Below, one piece after another: positions 12,345 through 21,796 of a DNA stretch of 51,233 bases (position 1 is its first letter; each line of letters opens with the position of its first letter). The stretch covers positions 1,529,874-1,581,106 of the forward strand of contig JAESIW010000207.1 of assembly GCA_016802295.1 (NCBI GenBank). Direction: 5' to 3'. The notes under the pieces were generated by a model. The model saw only the letters and a program-made list of their open reading frames with translations, was not told where the DNA came from and ran no database searches. The position numbers and the translations under genes were made by a program. The DNA is from Brachionus rotundiformis. Taxonomy: Eukaryota; Rotifera; Eurotatoria; Ploima; Brachionidae.

Positions 12345-12649
12345 CTATTTAACACAAACTCCATTAATGCAAACAGCATTGGTATAATTTCGATCACAAT
12401 CTTGTGTTGTTTGGCAATTTTTCAAGCTTTGAACCAAAAGTCGGGCGCTTACTGAACTGGAACACGCCGAATTAGAGGTTGTGTTATAAACCTCAGTGTA
12501 ATAGACAATCATAACCGAAGCTAAAAATCAAATTGGTACAATTTAGCCAAATTATACCAGTTTACCAAATACTTACCAAGAAGAGTCAAGTATATTACAT
12601 TAATATGAAATAATATCACTAATGAAATTATACAAAATTTGTTCGCCAT
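12345..12649 (-). CDS. Small secreted cysteine-rich protein A
   Basis: Two exons, 12649-12577 and 12520-12345, joined by a 56-base GT-AG intron in phase 1, encode 82 residues. The first about 25 residues are a hydrophobic signal peptide or signal anchor (ISLVILFHINVIYLTLL). The rest has five cysteines in the order C-x15-C-x6-C-x8-C-x5-C, ending CINGVCVK*, the kind of spacing seen in small disulphide-knotted extracellular peptides. It lies head to head with another small cysteine-rich gene, 176 bases between the two start codons. No named family is recognised; a secreted effector, antimicrobial or signalling peptide are all possible. Confidence 0.6.
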
Positions 12650-12825
12650 TTTTTTTTCAAATTATATTGAAATTTTTAAGATATTTTTGAAGCTGATTTA
12701 AATTTTTTGTTTATATAAAATTTAAATAAAAAAACAAAAAAGTCGGCTTTTTGCCTACGAAAATTTTTTTTATTTATTTAATTTAAACAAAATTTATACA
12801 GAACTAAAAATTTTGTTATTTAAAA
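12650..12825. promoter_or_regulatory. Shared divergent promoter region of two secreted genes
   Basis: The 176 bases between the start codons of the divergent secreted genes must hold both promoters and 5' leaders. It is AT-rich with TATATAAAA-like sequence near 12713; no specific factor site is assigned. Confidence 0.4.
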
Positions 12826-13255
12826 ATGTCTCCAAGACTGATTCAAATTTTGATTATAGCTGTTATTGACTTGTTTATCCTATTGGCACTGACCCTAATG
12901 TGTCTCTTTCTCGTCCGAGCCAATTCATCAACATGTAAATTGGAAGATAATTTTTAAATTGATAAATAAAATTTCAACTTTGTCTAGTAATTGGAGGTTC
13001 GTGCGTTTCTGACAGTAATTGTGAGGGATATGAGACTGGAACCATCTACTGCAACTGTGGCACTTGCGCGTAAGCTTCAGTTACCATCATATTTGGTCTA
13101 AAAATTTTAATTTTAGCTGCATAGACAACACTAAATACCAGGCTCCGTCCAGCGATTATACTGGAAGCAATTACAGGTGCTTTTTAAATTCTGGCTATTC
13201 ATGTACATCCAGTGATGAATGTGTAAACACCTGCTCTTCTGGAACTTGTACCTGA
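12826..13255 (+). CDS. Small secreted or membrane-anchored cysteine-rich protein B
   Basis: Three exons, 12826-12934, 12988-13069 and 13117-13255, with introns of 53 and 47 bases, encode 109 residues. Residues about 5-32 form a long hydrophobic segment (IQILIIAVIDLFILLAL) that could be a signal peptide or a type II membrane anchor. The remaining about 70 residues contain eleven cysteines in clustered pairs (CNCGTCAC, CTSSDEC, CVNTCSSGTCT), so a densely disulphide-bonded extracellular domain is expected. Both splice junctions keep phase and the cysteines run through all exons, which supports the model. I do not recognise the fold; it resembles short EGF/WAP-like modules only in cysteine density. 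Confidence 0.65.
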
Positions 13256-13925
13256 GATTTTGTCAAATTTTAAATAAATTAAAGATTATTGTAAAAATTA
13301 CTAATAAATAAAATCAGAAATTAGTTTTTTATTTTTTTTAAAGTTCAATTGATTATGTGAAATAGTTTAATTTGATAAGACAATTTTATCAATTTGAATA
13401 ATAAACTTATGATTTAAATTGTTTTTCAAATATTTTTTATTTTTTTCATTTAAGGAGTCTCGATGAGTTATGAAAGGATTCAATAAAAATGAAATAAACC
13501 TTGTTTAAAAAAACATGATTTAATTAAAAATTCTAAAAAAATCAGTATAATTTCTCAACATTTTTTACTTAACCAAAATTTATCCACATTTTTAAGCCAT
13601 TTAACAATATTTAAATAATTTTTTTTTAATAATTTAATTTTTCGATCAAAAAATAGCCTATGATAGTCTTGAATAGCTTGAGGCCTAGTTCTTTCTCTCA
13701 ATTGTATAAAATTTATTGATAAAATTCAACAAAAATTGATCAATTGACACTAACAGGAAATATTAAAGATAAAAGTTTATTATTAAATTCTACAAATAGA
13801 TTAAAAATAAGAATACAAGTAAAAAAAGTTATGTTAATAGGTAAGTTTTTTGGTATAAGGCTGTCCATGTCAGAGAATAAGTCAAAAATTTAAGAAATCT
13901 TTAATTTCAAAAGAATAAAATAATT
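13256..13925. other. Convergent intergenic, AT-rich
   Basis: Between the stop codons of secreted protein B (+) and the LRR gene (-). No coding or repeat structure recognised. Confidence 0.5.
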
Positions 13926-16900
13926 TTAAGAAATAAATATTTTATAACAATTTTTAATAAATATATCATATTCACTTGTCAATCTTAGATTCAAATGAAT
14001 ATTATATTTGATAAAATTTAATGTCAATTTACAATCAATATCATGATCATTGAATTGAATATTCAAACTCTTGTAATAAACTACTCGATTGACCAATTTT
14101 TCTTGACGGACGACCAGCGAACCAATAATTGCTTGCCTAAACTCTTTTACCATTTTATATGCCATAGTTATGAGCTTAATCGACTTAAGACCATTTAATG
14201 AATTTGGCCTTAGAATTAATTCTTGATTACTCTCTAAATTTAAATTTTGAAGTAAAATCAAATCTTTAAATGCAAAATTTTCAATTAATTTTAAACTATT
14301 TGATGCCAAATCAATAGATAACAGATTGAATAGATTTTTGAGAATATTTTCTGATAAATACTCTAGCTTATTTTCACTCAAATTCAAATACTTTAGTGAA
14401 ATAAGTTGATTGAAAATGTTATCTGGTAAATTTTGAATTGAATTATTTGCCAAGTTTAAGTACTCGAGTCTACTTAGACTATCAAAAGAGCTGGCTTCGA
14501 TCTCTTTTATCTGGTTGTTATGTAATGAGAGAATATTGAGCTCAAAGAGATGGTTGAAAGAGCTGTTGCCAAGACGAACTATCCGATTACCACTTAAATC
14601 AAGTAAGTTTAATTTGTTATAGCCATCAATTATTTCGTGAATGGATGCATTTTCGATTTGGTTCGAAGCTAAATCGAGTTCTGTACACTTGGAAATTGGC
14701 TCATCAATTTTACTAATTTGATTAGTTCTCAATTTTAAACTCTTCACTTGAATCACTTTGGTAGCTTTTAAAGTATTGATAAAATTATTCTCTAAATTAA
14801 GATAAAAAAAAGCAAAACTATAAAAAGTGTCCTTTTCAATTGATTTTATTTGATTATTGCTCAAGTCCAGAACGGCCAATGTCTTTAATCCTTGGAACAT
14901 ACTCTTGTTCAAGTGCTCTATGTTGTTGTAGCTCAGGTTTAAATCTTTTAACCAATTAAACTTGCTTAAATTGGTCAAATTGGTTGATGTAAGTTGGCAA
15001 CCGGACATTTTCAATGAACGAAACATGCCCAAAGCATAAAAATACTTGTTGTCCAAGATTCGATTTCGAGTAAAGCTTAAGTCAAGTAACTCCAGAAATG
15101 GTAAATTTCTAAAGTCCAGGTCCAATGTATAATTAATTTTTAGATTATTAAGATAAATTTTTCTTAATGATTTTTTATTCACTTGAGAATAGTTAAATTT
15201 GGTATTTTTAAGTAGGCCAAAATTGACCTCTCTTATGAAATGTAAGGACAGAATATTTTGGATGTGTTGATCAGATAGGTACAAATTGGCAACATTAATG
15301 GACCTGAGTTTTGGAAAGTTTTCAAAAAATCCAGCCTCTATCATCATAATTGGATTTGAAGACACATTTAAATAGATCAAATTAGGAACAAAAATAAAAT
15401 TGTCACTTTTTAACTCGTCGATTAAATTACCACATAAATCCAGCGTTTCCAAATTAATAAAATATCTGGTCAAGAAATTAACATTTTTTAAGCTATTAAA
15501 TTGTAGATGTATTTTTTTTATTAGAAAATTTTCATTATTAAATCCATTTAAAATAGAACTGATTTTATTGTGACTTAGATCAATAATTGATGAATTGGCA
15601 AATAAAATGTCATCAACCAATTCAAGCTTATTAGATTTGAGTTCTAGTTTTTTAGCCCATAAAGTCGACGGATCCAAAATATAATTTTTATTCAGGCCTA
15701 AAAAGTTAAGAGTTACATTTTTTGGCCAACTGACATTCAAATATTCCAAGCGATTCTTGTCCAAGAACAATTGATTTAGTTTGTAACATTTGGTGAAAGT
15801 GTTTGATGGTATAGTTTCCAAATAATTGTTTGATAGGTCCAAATAGTTTAATTGTGGCAAGCTGAATTCATTTAGAATTTTTAAATTATTATCTTGGATA
15901 AACAATTGGATGAGGGACGGCATATTGGAAAAAGATCCATGTTCTATTGATTCTATCTCGTTCATACTTAGATCCAAAATTTCTATTTTCACCATTCGAT
16001 TAAACCAACTCTTGTTTATTTGAGTCAACAGATTAGAGCTGAGGTTAATTTTAACCACAGTGTGCCGAAACCAACTAAATGCATCCGGATCTATCAGCCT
16101 CAATATATTCCAACTAACGCTCAATGTTTTCAGATAACTCAAACCTTGGAAACTAAATTTGGAAATATTTAAAATTTTATTATTATTTAGATAAAGACTA
16201 GTTAGCCTATTCAAACAAAGAAAACTTCCATCTTTAATAGTAACTATTTTAGAGCTGTCTAAAGATAGTTTATTCAAATGAGTCAAATGGTTCAAGTCAC
16301 TTGGATCAATCAAAGTGATAAGTGACTTTTCAAGAATCAGCCATGAAATGTTATTCAATCCTCTAATAACTTCAAAAGATGATATTCGTGAACCTGAAGC
16401 GATTAGGTCGCGAATTTTGCTTGAATTCTGCAGCAGCTTTGGATCAATATGGGTGATTTGGTTGTAGCTAATGTTTAGACTTTCCAAATTGAGTAAATCT
16501 GAGAATAGCTTTGGACTCAACTGTTTAATATTATTATTGGTAAGAAACAAAATTTTCAAGCTAATAAGTCCTTTAAAGGTGTCCGAGTTAAGATGTTCTA
16601 TTCTATTAAAGCCAAGGTCCAGTCTTTGTAACTTGACCAACAAGTTAAAAGTTTGACTAGATATGACAGTGAGTCTATTATTTGACAGATTGATTGATTC
16701 AATGCTGACAAGTTGGCAAAATGCATTCGGACTAATGAAATTAAGCAAATTACTGGCCAAATCTAGAAATCTTAAATTGTTAAAGCTGGCTGAAAATGAG
16801 CCATTTAGAGATCCGATTTGGTTAAACGCCAAATTTAGGGATACAAGTTGGCTTAAATTAGCTGAGTAAAAATTATCGACAGATTCTATTTTGTTGTATG

Positions 16901-17189
16901 ATAAACTCAATATTTCAAGGTTTTTTATCTTGGTAAAGGTGTTCAATTGTATTGATTGGATTTGATTTTTGGACAGATCTAAATTTGTGCAATGCACCTC
17001 ATTGAAAACAAAACTGGGCAGAAAGTAAAAGTTTTTGTTATTAATTATGATATAATCGTAGTAATTAGTGAGGCTATTTTCTTTAATATAATCTTCATAA
17101 ATTGTATCTTCATTGAATTGGTCGACATATCTAATACATGAGATGGACGAAGCCGCTATTACTAAATAAATATAAAATGCTTGGTTCAT
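13926..17189 (-). CDS. Secreted leucine-rich-repeat protein, single exon
   Basis: One open frame of 1087 residues. Residues 1-18 (AFYIYLVIAASSISC) form a signal peptide. Nearly the whole chain is leucine-rich repeats of about 24 residues with the pattern LxxLxLxxNxI, roughly 35-40 copies, many followed by F or A as in extracellular animal LRR proteins (chaoptin- or Toll-ectodomain-like). The last about 100 residues leave the repeat, with two cysteines in a possible C-terminal cap. I see no transmembrane helix or cytoplasmic domain, so it is probably secreted or held by another partner. The role is probably adhesion or extracellular recognition, by family inference only. Its 5' end and upstream flank are duplicated at 17804-18078. 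Confidence 0.85.
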   Translation of the reverse strand: MNQAFYIYLVIAASSISCIRYVDQFNEDTIYEDYIKENSLTNYYDYIIINNKNFYFLPSFVFNEVHCTNLDLSKNQIQSIQLNTFTKIKNLEILSLSYNKIESVDNFYSANLSQLVSLNLAFNQIGSLNGSFSASFNNLRFLDLASNLLNFISPNAFCQLVSIESINLSNNRLTVISSQTFNLLVKLQRLDLGFNRIEHLNSDTFKGLISLKILFLTNNNIKQLSPKLFSDLLNLESLNISYNQITHIDPKLLQNSSKIRDLIASGSRISSFEVIRGLNNISWLILEKSLITLIDPSDLNHLTHLNKLSLDSSKIVTIKDGSFLCLNRLTSLYLNNNKILNISKFSFQGLSYLKTLSVSWNILRLIDPDAFSWFRHTVVKINLSSNLLTQINKSWFNRMVKIEILDLSMNEIESIEHGSFSNMPSLIQLFIQDNNLKILNEFSLPQLNYLDLSNNYLETIPSNTFTKCYKLNQLFLDKNRLEYLNVSWPKNVTLNFLGLNKNYILDPSTLWAKKLELKSNKLELVDDILFANSSIIDLSHNKISSILNGFNNENFLIKKIHLQFNSLKNVNFLTRYFINLETLDLCGNLIDELKSDNFIFVPNLIYLNVSSNPIMMIEAGFFENFPKLRSINVANLYLSDQHIQNILSLHFIREVNFGLLKNTKFNYSQVNKKSLRKIYLNNLKINYTLDLDFRNLPFLELLDLSFTRNRILDNKYFYALGMFRSLKMSGCQLTSTNLTNLSKFNWLKDLNLSYNNIEHLNKSMFQGLKTLAVLDLSNNQIKSIEKDTFYSFAFFYLNLENNFINTLKATKVIQVKSLKLRTNQISKIDEPISKCTELDLASNQIENASIHEIIDGYNKLNLLDLSGNRIVRLGNSSFNHLFELNILSLHNNQIKEIEASSFDSLSRLEYLNLANNSIQNLPDNIFNQLISLKYLNLSENKLEYLSENILKNLFNLLSIDLASNSLKLIENFAFKDLILLQNLNLESNQELILRPNSLNGLKSIKLITMAYKMVKEFRQAIIGSLVVRQEKLVNRVVYYKSLNIQFNDHDIDCKLTLNFIKYNIHLNLRLTSEYDIFIKNCYKIFIS

Positions 17190-17343
17190 TTTTTTAATTT
17201 TGTCATTACAGAGAATATTTTAATTATTTTTATAGTAAATATTTAGTTATGAAGTGATTAATTTAAATTAATATTTATTTTGAATTTTTTAATATATTTT
17301 AGATGTGATAAATGATATTTTTTTAACAAAAGCATTTTAATTA
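17190..17343. repeat. Duplicated LRR upstream flank, copy 1
   Basis: Matches 17924-18078 with only a few base changes, in the same orientation and 734 bases apart. Together with the coding starts it marks a tandem duplication or an assembly duplication. Confidence 0.8.
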
Positions 17344-17803
17344 NNNNNNNNNNNNNNNNNNNNNNNNNNNNNNNNNNNNNNNNNNNNNNNNNNNNNNNNN
17401 NNNNNNNNNNNNNNNNNNNNNNNNNNNNNNNNNNNNNNNNNNNNNNNNNNNNNNNNNNNNNNNNNNNNNNNNNNNNNNNNNNNNNNNNNNNNNNNNNNNN
17501 NNNNNNNNNNNNNNNNNNNNNNNNNNNNNNNNNNNNNNNNNNNNNNNNNNNNNNNNNNNNNNNNNNNNNNNNNNNNNNNNNNNNNNNNNNNNNNNNNNNN
17601 NNNNNNNNNNNNNNNNNNNNNNNNNNNNNNNNNNNNNNNNNNNNNNNNNNNNNNNNNNNNNNNNNNNNNNNNNNNNNNNNNNNNNNNNNNNNNNNNNNNN
17701 NNNNNNNNNNNNNNNNNNNNNNNNNNNNNNNNNNNNNNNNNNNNNNNNNNNNNNNNNNNNNNNNNNNNNNNNNNNNNNNNNNNNNNNNNNNNNNNNNNNN
17801 NNN
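17344..17803. other. Assembly gap (460 N)
   Basis: Undetermined bases. The left edge is in sequence homologous to the flank upstream of an LRR gene, and the right edge is inside an LRR coding start. The gap may hide most of a second LRR gene or result from collapsed or split alleles. Confidence 0.98.
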
Positions 17804-17923
17804 GAGGCTATTTTCTTTAATATAATCTTCATAAATTGTATCTTCATAGAATTGGTCGACATATCTAATACATGAGATGGACGAAGCCACTATTACCAAA
17901 TAAATATGAAATGCTTGGCTCAT
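17804..17923 (-). pseudogene. Partial second copy of the LRR gene start
   Basis: The 120 bases encode 40 residues, starting MSQAFHIYLVIVASSISC, that differ from the start of the LRR protein at 17189 at only four positions. The copy runs into the gap, so whether it is a full gene, a truncated copy or an allele cannot be told. The upstream flank (17924-18078) also matches 17190-17343 closely. Confidence 0.7.
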
Positions 17924-18078
17924 TATTTTAATTTTCTCATTAAAGAGAACGTTTCAATTATTTTTATAGTAAATATTTAATTATGAAGTGATTAATTTAA
18001 ATTAATATTTATTTTGAATTTTTTGATATATTTTAGATGTGATAAATGATATTTTTTTAACAAAAGCATTTTAATTAT
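17924..18078. repeat. Duplicated LRR upstream flank, copy 2
   Basis: Near-identical partner of 17190-17343. The match ends about where copy 1 enters the gap. Confidence 0.8.
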
Positions 18079-18673
18079 TCAATTAAAAATAAATTTTCAG
18101 AGAGAGATGATTTGGCAAAGCCGTGATGGAAAAAATCTCATCACTTAATACGAATAGCTATATTAATCAAGAAAACAAAATAAAAACAAAAATAAAATTA
18201 AATCGATAATTTGATCAATTGTTTTTAAAATGATAAATATAATTTATTTATTTAGGTTAAAGACAAATTTAAAGTTTATCATCTAAATTCAGTGTTCCCA
18301 ACGAAAATAGTGCTAAAGACAATTTAAAATTCAAGGTTTATTCTTTAAACCAACTATACGTGTTCATATGCATATTAAACTTTTTGTATAAATAGAACCA
18401 AAATTTAAAAAATAAACTAAATTATTTAAATATTAATTAAAAAGATCAAATAGTGATGATACTTTACCCAGCTCTCTGAATAAGAGTGAAAGAGAAATCT
18501 TTTTAAGCTGAGTTTGATCTTAAAAAATAATAATTAATTTATCTTTTGCTTTAATTTGAACATTTAAAAGCTTACATAATTTGCTATTTTAATAATTTAT
18601 AACAAATAATAAAATTTGAAAATTCAAAGTCCTAGTTTTAAAAATAATCTTTCATAGCTAACAATGTTTTAAG
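18079..18673. other. Divergent intergenic, AT-rich
   Basis: Lies between the LRR copy (-) and C2CD5 (+) and should hold the promoters of both. No coding exon seen. Confidence 0.5.
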
Positions 18674-21541
18674 ATGCCTGGCAAAATTAAAATTGGGATT
18701 TTGAAGGCGAGAAATTTGCCAATAATGGATCGGAGCTCGGAGAGCTCCGACGCATTTGTTGAAGTAAATTTTGACCATGCAAAGTATGCCACTAAAGCTA
18801 TAAAATAACAAAGGTACGGTTTGGCAATGAGAACTACTATAAGACTCCTGTATACAAGAAATCTCTTGATCCTGAATGGAATTCGAGGTTTTTTTTTGAG
18901 GTTGAAGAAGACGAAATTCAAGAGGAGCCACTTCAAATAAGGTTTTTACCACTTTTATGCATTTAATTGCCATTTAATCCAAAGCATTTGTAGAGTGCTT
19001 GATCATGATACCTATTCTTCGCATGATGCCATTGGAAAGGTCTATATTGACTTAAAACCGCTTTTGAACCTGAACGGTCCTACTGCTTTAAATGGTTTTA
19101 GATAATTTTAATTAACCTAATAATTATTATTTTCTTTTTTCTAAAAAAATATTAAAATAGGTTTTTTCCCAATTTTTGATACATTGCATGGCATTCGGGG
19201 TGACATCAAAGTCCAAGCAAGGCTTGAGATTCTCAGCGATTGCAATGAGTACCGAAAATCTTCATCTGGTGTTCAATTTTTTACCAGTAATTGGCCTTTG
19301 TTTTTAATTAAGTGCCTTGTAGGGTTTAAAATTTAGGCTCGAGGATCCCTGAAGGATATGCTTTGCAGAATTTTTGCGGATTTGTAGAAGAAATGGTATT
19401 GAATGATGACCCGGAGTATCAATGGATAGATAAAATTCGAGCACCTCGAGCCTCGAATGAAGCTAGACAAAAGTTGTTTACCAAGTTGTCTGGTGAAGTG
19501 CAGCGTCGTATAGGTCTCAAGGTTCTTGAAATGGAAGCCAATTGCGTTCTTGGGTACCAGCAATACTTTGATTTGGAAGGCGAGTATGGAATTGTAGTGC
19601 GCGGTATTGGAACTGCGGCAAATGTTGTTAAGCAATCTGGTACAGGCAAATGTCAAATTTTTCCCGAAATCAGCAAGCCATGCAAAATTAGCCCTAATCG
19701 TCTAAGTAAAAAAATACACTCGGAATCTGATCTCAACCATCAAAACCTAACCAATAAGCATGAAAGCCAAAGCAACCATCTCTTAAACCATTCTATATCT
19801 GAAAAAATGGTAAGTGGACAGATAAATCAAAATTTTGTTCTCTATTTAATAGTCTAAATTATAAAAATTGATTATAAAAAATTAAAAATTTATATTTTAT
19901 TTATTTTGTTTTAATAAGTTTAAAAATGAACTAAATTTTTATTAATTAAAGAATAAGAAAAAATATTATCTATTTAAGGAGTATCCTTTTTTGACACTTC
20001 AACAGTACCCAACTGGTTTTGTAAAATCACTATGTGGCATAGTATGCTCCCGTTCGGTAAAGCTCCTGAACTCGAACAATGATTTGGATGATCTCGAGTC
20101 ACGTGACAAATGGTGGATTGAAATCCGTAATGAAATACGCTCACACATGAAATCTCTAGATTGCCATGTGGTACTTGGCTACACTGAGACCAAAAGCATT
20201 TGCGAAGAGGTCTGTGTTTTGTCAGCATCGGGAACTGCGGCCATTGTTAATGAAGCATTTTTTAGCTATGCAAGCAAACCAAATGAGGACAACAATTCAG
20301 AAAAGTGTTCTATTTGTCACGTTCCGTACAATGAATCGGAATTACCATTTCCGGTGGCCTTATCAAAGTGTGCTCTGTGCGGACAAGGCCAAGTTCCGGA
20401 CGTAATTTTCACTTCCATTCAACCAATGCCAGAAATCCAAGTTTTGGGCAAAGGAGGCCTCATTAAAGCAATTGTATCGCGTCCACGCAAAAAAAGCTCT
20501 GGTGAAATAAGTGCCAAAGTGATCAGTGACTATTTGCCTTTTATGGAGTACGAGCTGCACAGACAACTACTTGGTAAACTTAAATTAAAGGGAATGAACA
20601 TGCTCTATGGTCTCAGAGTGCAAATATCAATTGGTGAAAATTTACTTATGGCAATTGCCGAAGCGACTGCTTGCTTCGCTATTGCTCTGCCAAAGCCAAT
20701 ACTTCCAAAAATTATAAATGACAAATCCAATCGAGAATACAAAGAGATAGAAAATTTGAAAAAAGCCCTAATGGACGAAATGGAAAAGAACATTGAATTT
20801 TACGGTCTAGGATCTCATTTTACTGTGAGCCAAACAGACCAGATTGATCCTGATCCAGAATCCAAAGCACTGCTAAAAATAGAGCTTGATGATTACCGTG
20901 AAAAAGACAACATTTATCAACTTATGGACTCGGCAGCCAGAAAAAATGTCCTAGCATGCAGCACCGAGTTCATGCCAGGCATTGAATTTAACTCAAATTT
21001 ACAAATGTTTACAAGCATTTATCGCTGTGAAGCCAAATTGGTTCAAATGAACATGAAAAAGTTTAATGAAATATTTGACCATATCCTCGAGGGCCTTAGC
21101 TACAAGTTTCGTAGCTACAAAAATTGTGTTCTAGCCAATTTGTCTATAGACACTAGTTTGTTTGATGATGATCATGCAATGATAATATTTACTGGGTCAT
21201 GTTTGACCTATGGAGAGAGTAGAATTGATATAAATAATAATGTAGAGATTACTAATTTGTCATATGTACCCAATGCTCGTATAGAAAGATATCTCGGCCT
21301 GGTAAATCTCTTTCTTATTCGTGAAAGTACACTTATTAAAGAAAATGGTGGTTTGTCCGGTTTTATGCATTGTTTTATCACTGAAGTTCTGGCCATGGTT
21401 CGAGCTCACGTGCTAAGTTTGGATGGTAATGCACTTGTTTCGTTTAAAATGACTGAGTGTGTCCTTTTGGACAACCCTCATCGTAACCAAGGTCAATGCT
21501 TGATTAATGTAACTGGAGATGCTGTACGTATCGTTAAATAA
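18674..21541 (+). CDS. C2CD5: C2 domain-containing protein 5 (CDP138) homologue
   Basis: Six exons (18674-18763, 18814-18941, 18994-19094, 19161-19286, 19337-19809, 19979-21541) give about 826 residues, shorter than the roughly 1000 of vertebrates. The start MPGKIKIGILKARNLP and the N-terminal C2 domain match the family, with conserved DHDTY. Then come DPEYQWID..R.PRASNEAR, LGYQQYFDLEGE, CHVVLGYTETKSICEEVCVLSASGTAA, a CxxC...CxxC pair (about 20306-20378), LPFMEYELHRQLLGKLKLKG and the end CLINVTGDAV. In mammals CDP138 is an Akt2 substrate whose calcium-binding C2 domain helps GLUT4 vesicles fuse with the plasma membrane. The serine-rich linker of vertebrates is much shorter here. The short introns (50, 52, 66, 50 bases; one of 169) were set by phase and family alignment. 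Confidence 0.93.
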
Positions 21542-21796
21542 AAATATAAAATTTATAAATAAATCATTATTTTTTTAAAAAAAATTTCTATCTTTTTTTA
21601 TTTTACAAACGGCTTTAAAAAGTCACATATATTTTTGTATAAAATTATCTTTAATTTTATCTTTTATAACAAAAATTAGAATCAAATTTTTATTTAAATT
21701 TTTTTTTTCTTGAAAAAAAAGTTTCTTAATTAATTTGAAAAAATTAAATTTAGATAAAAGATATTTTATGAACTTTAATAGAAAAATATTGACAAG

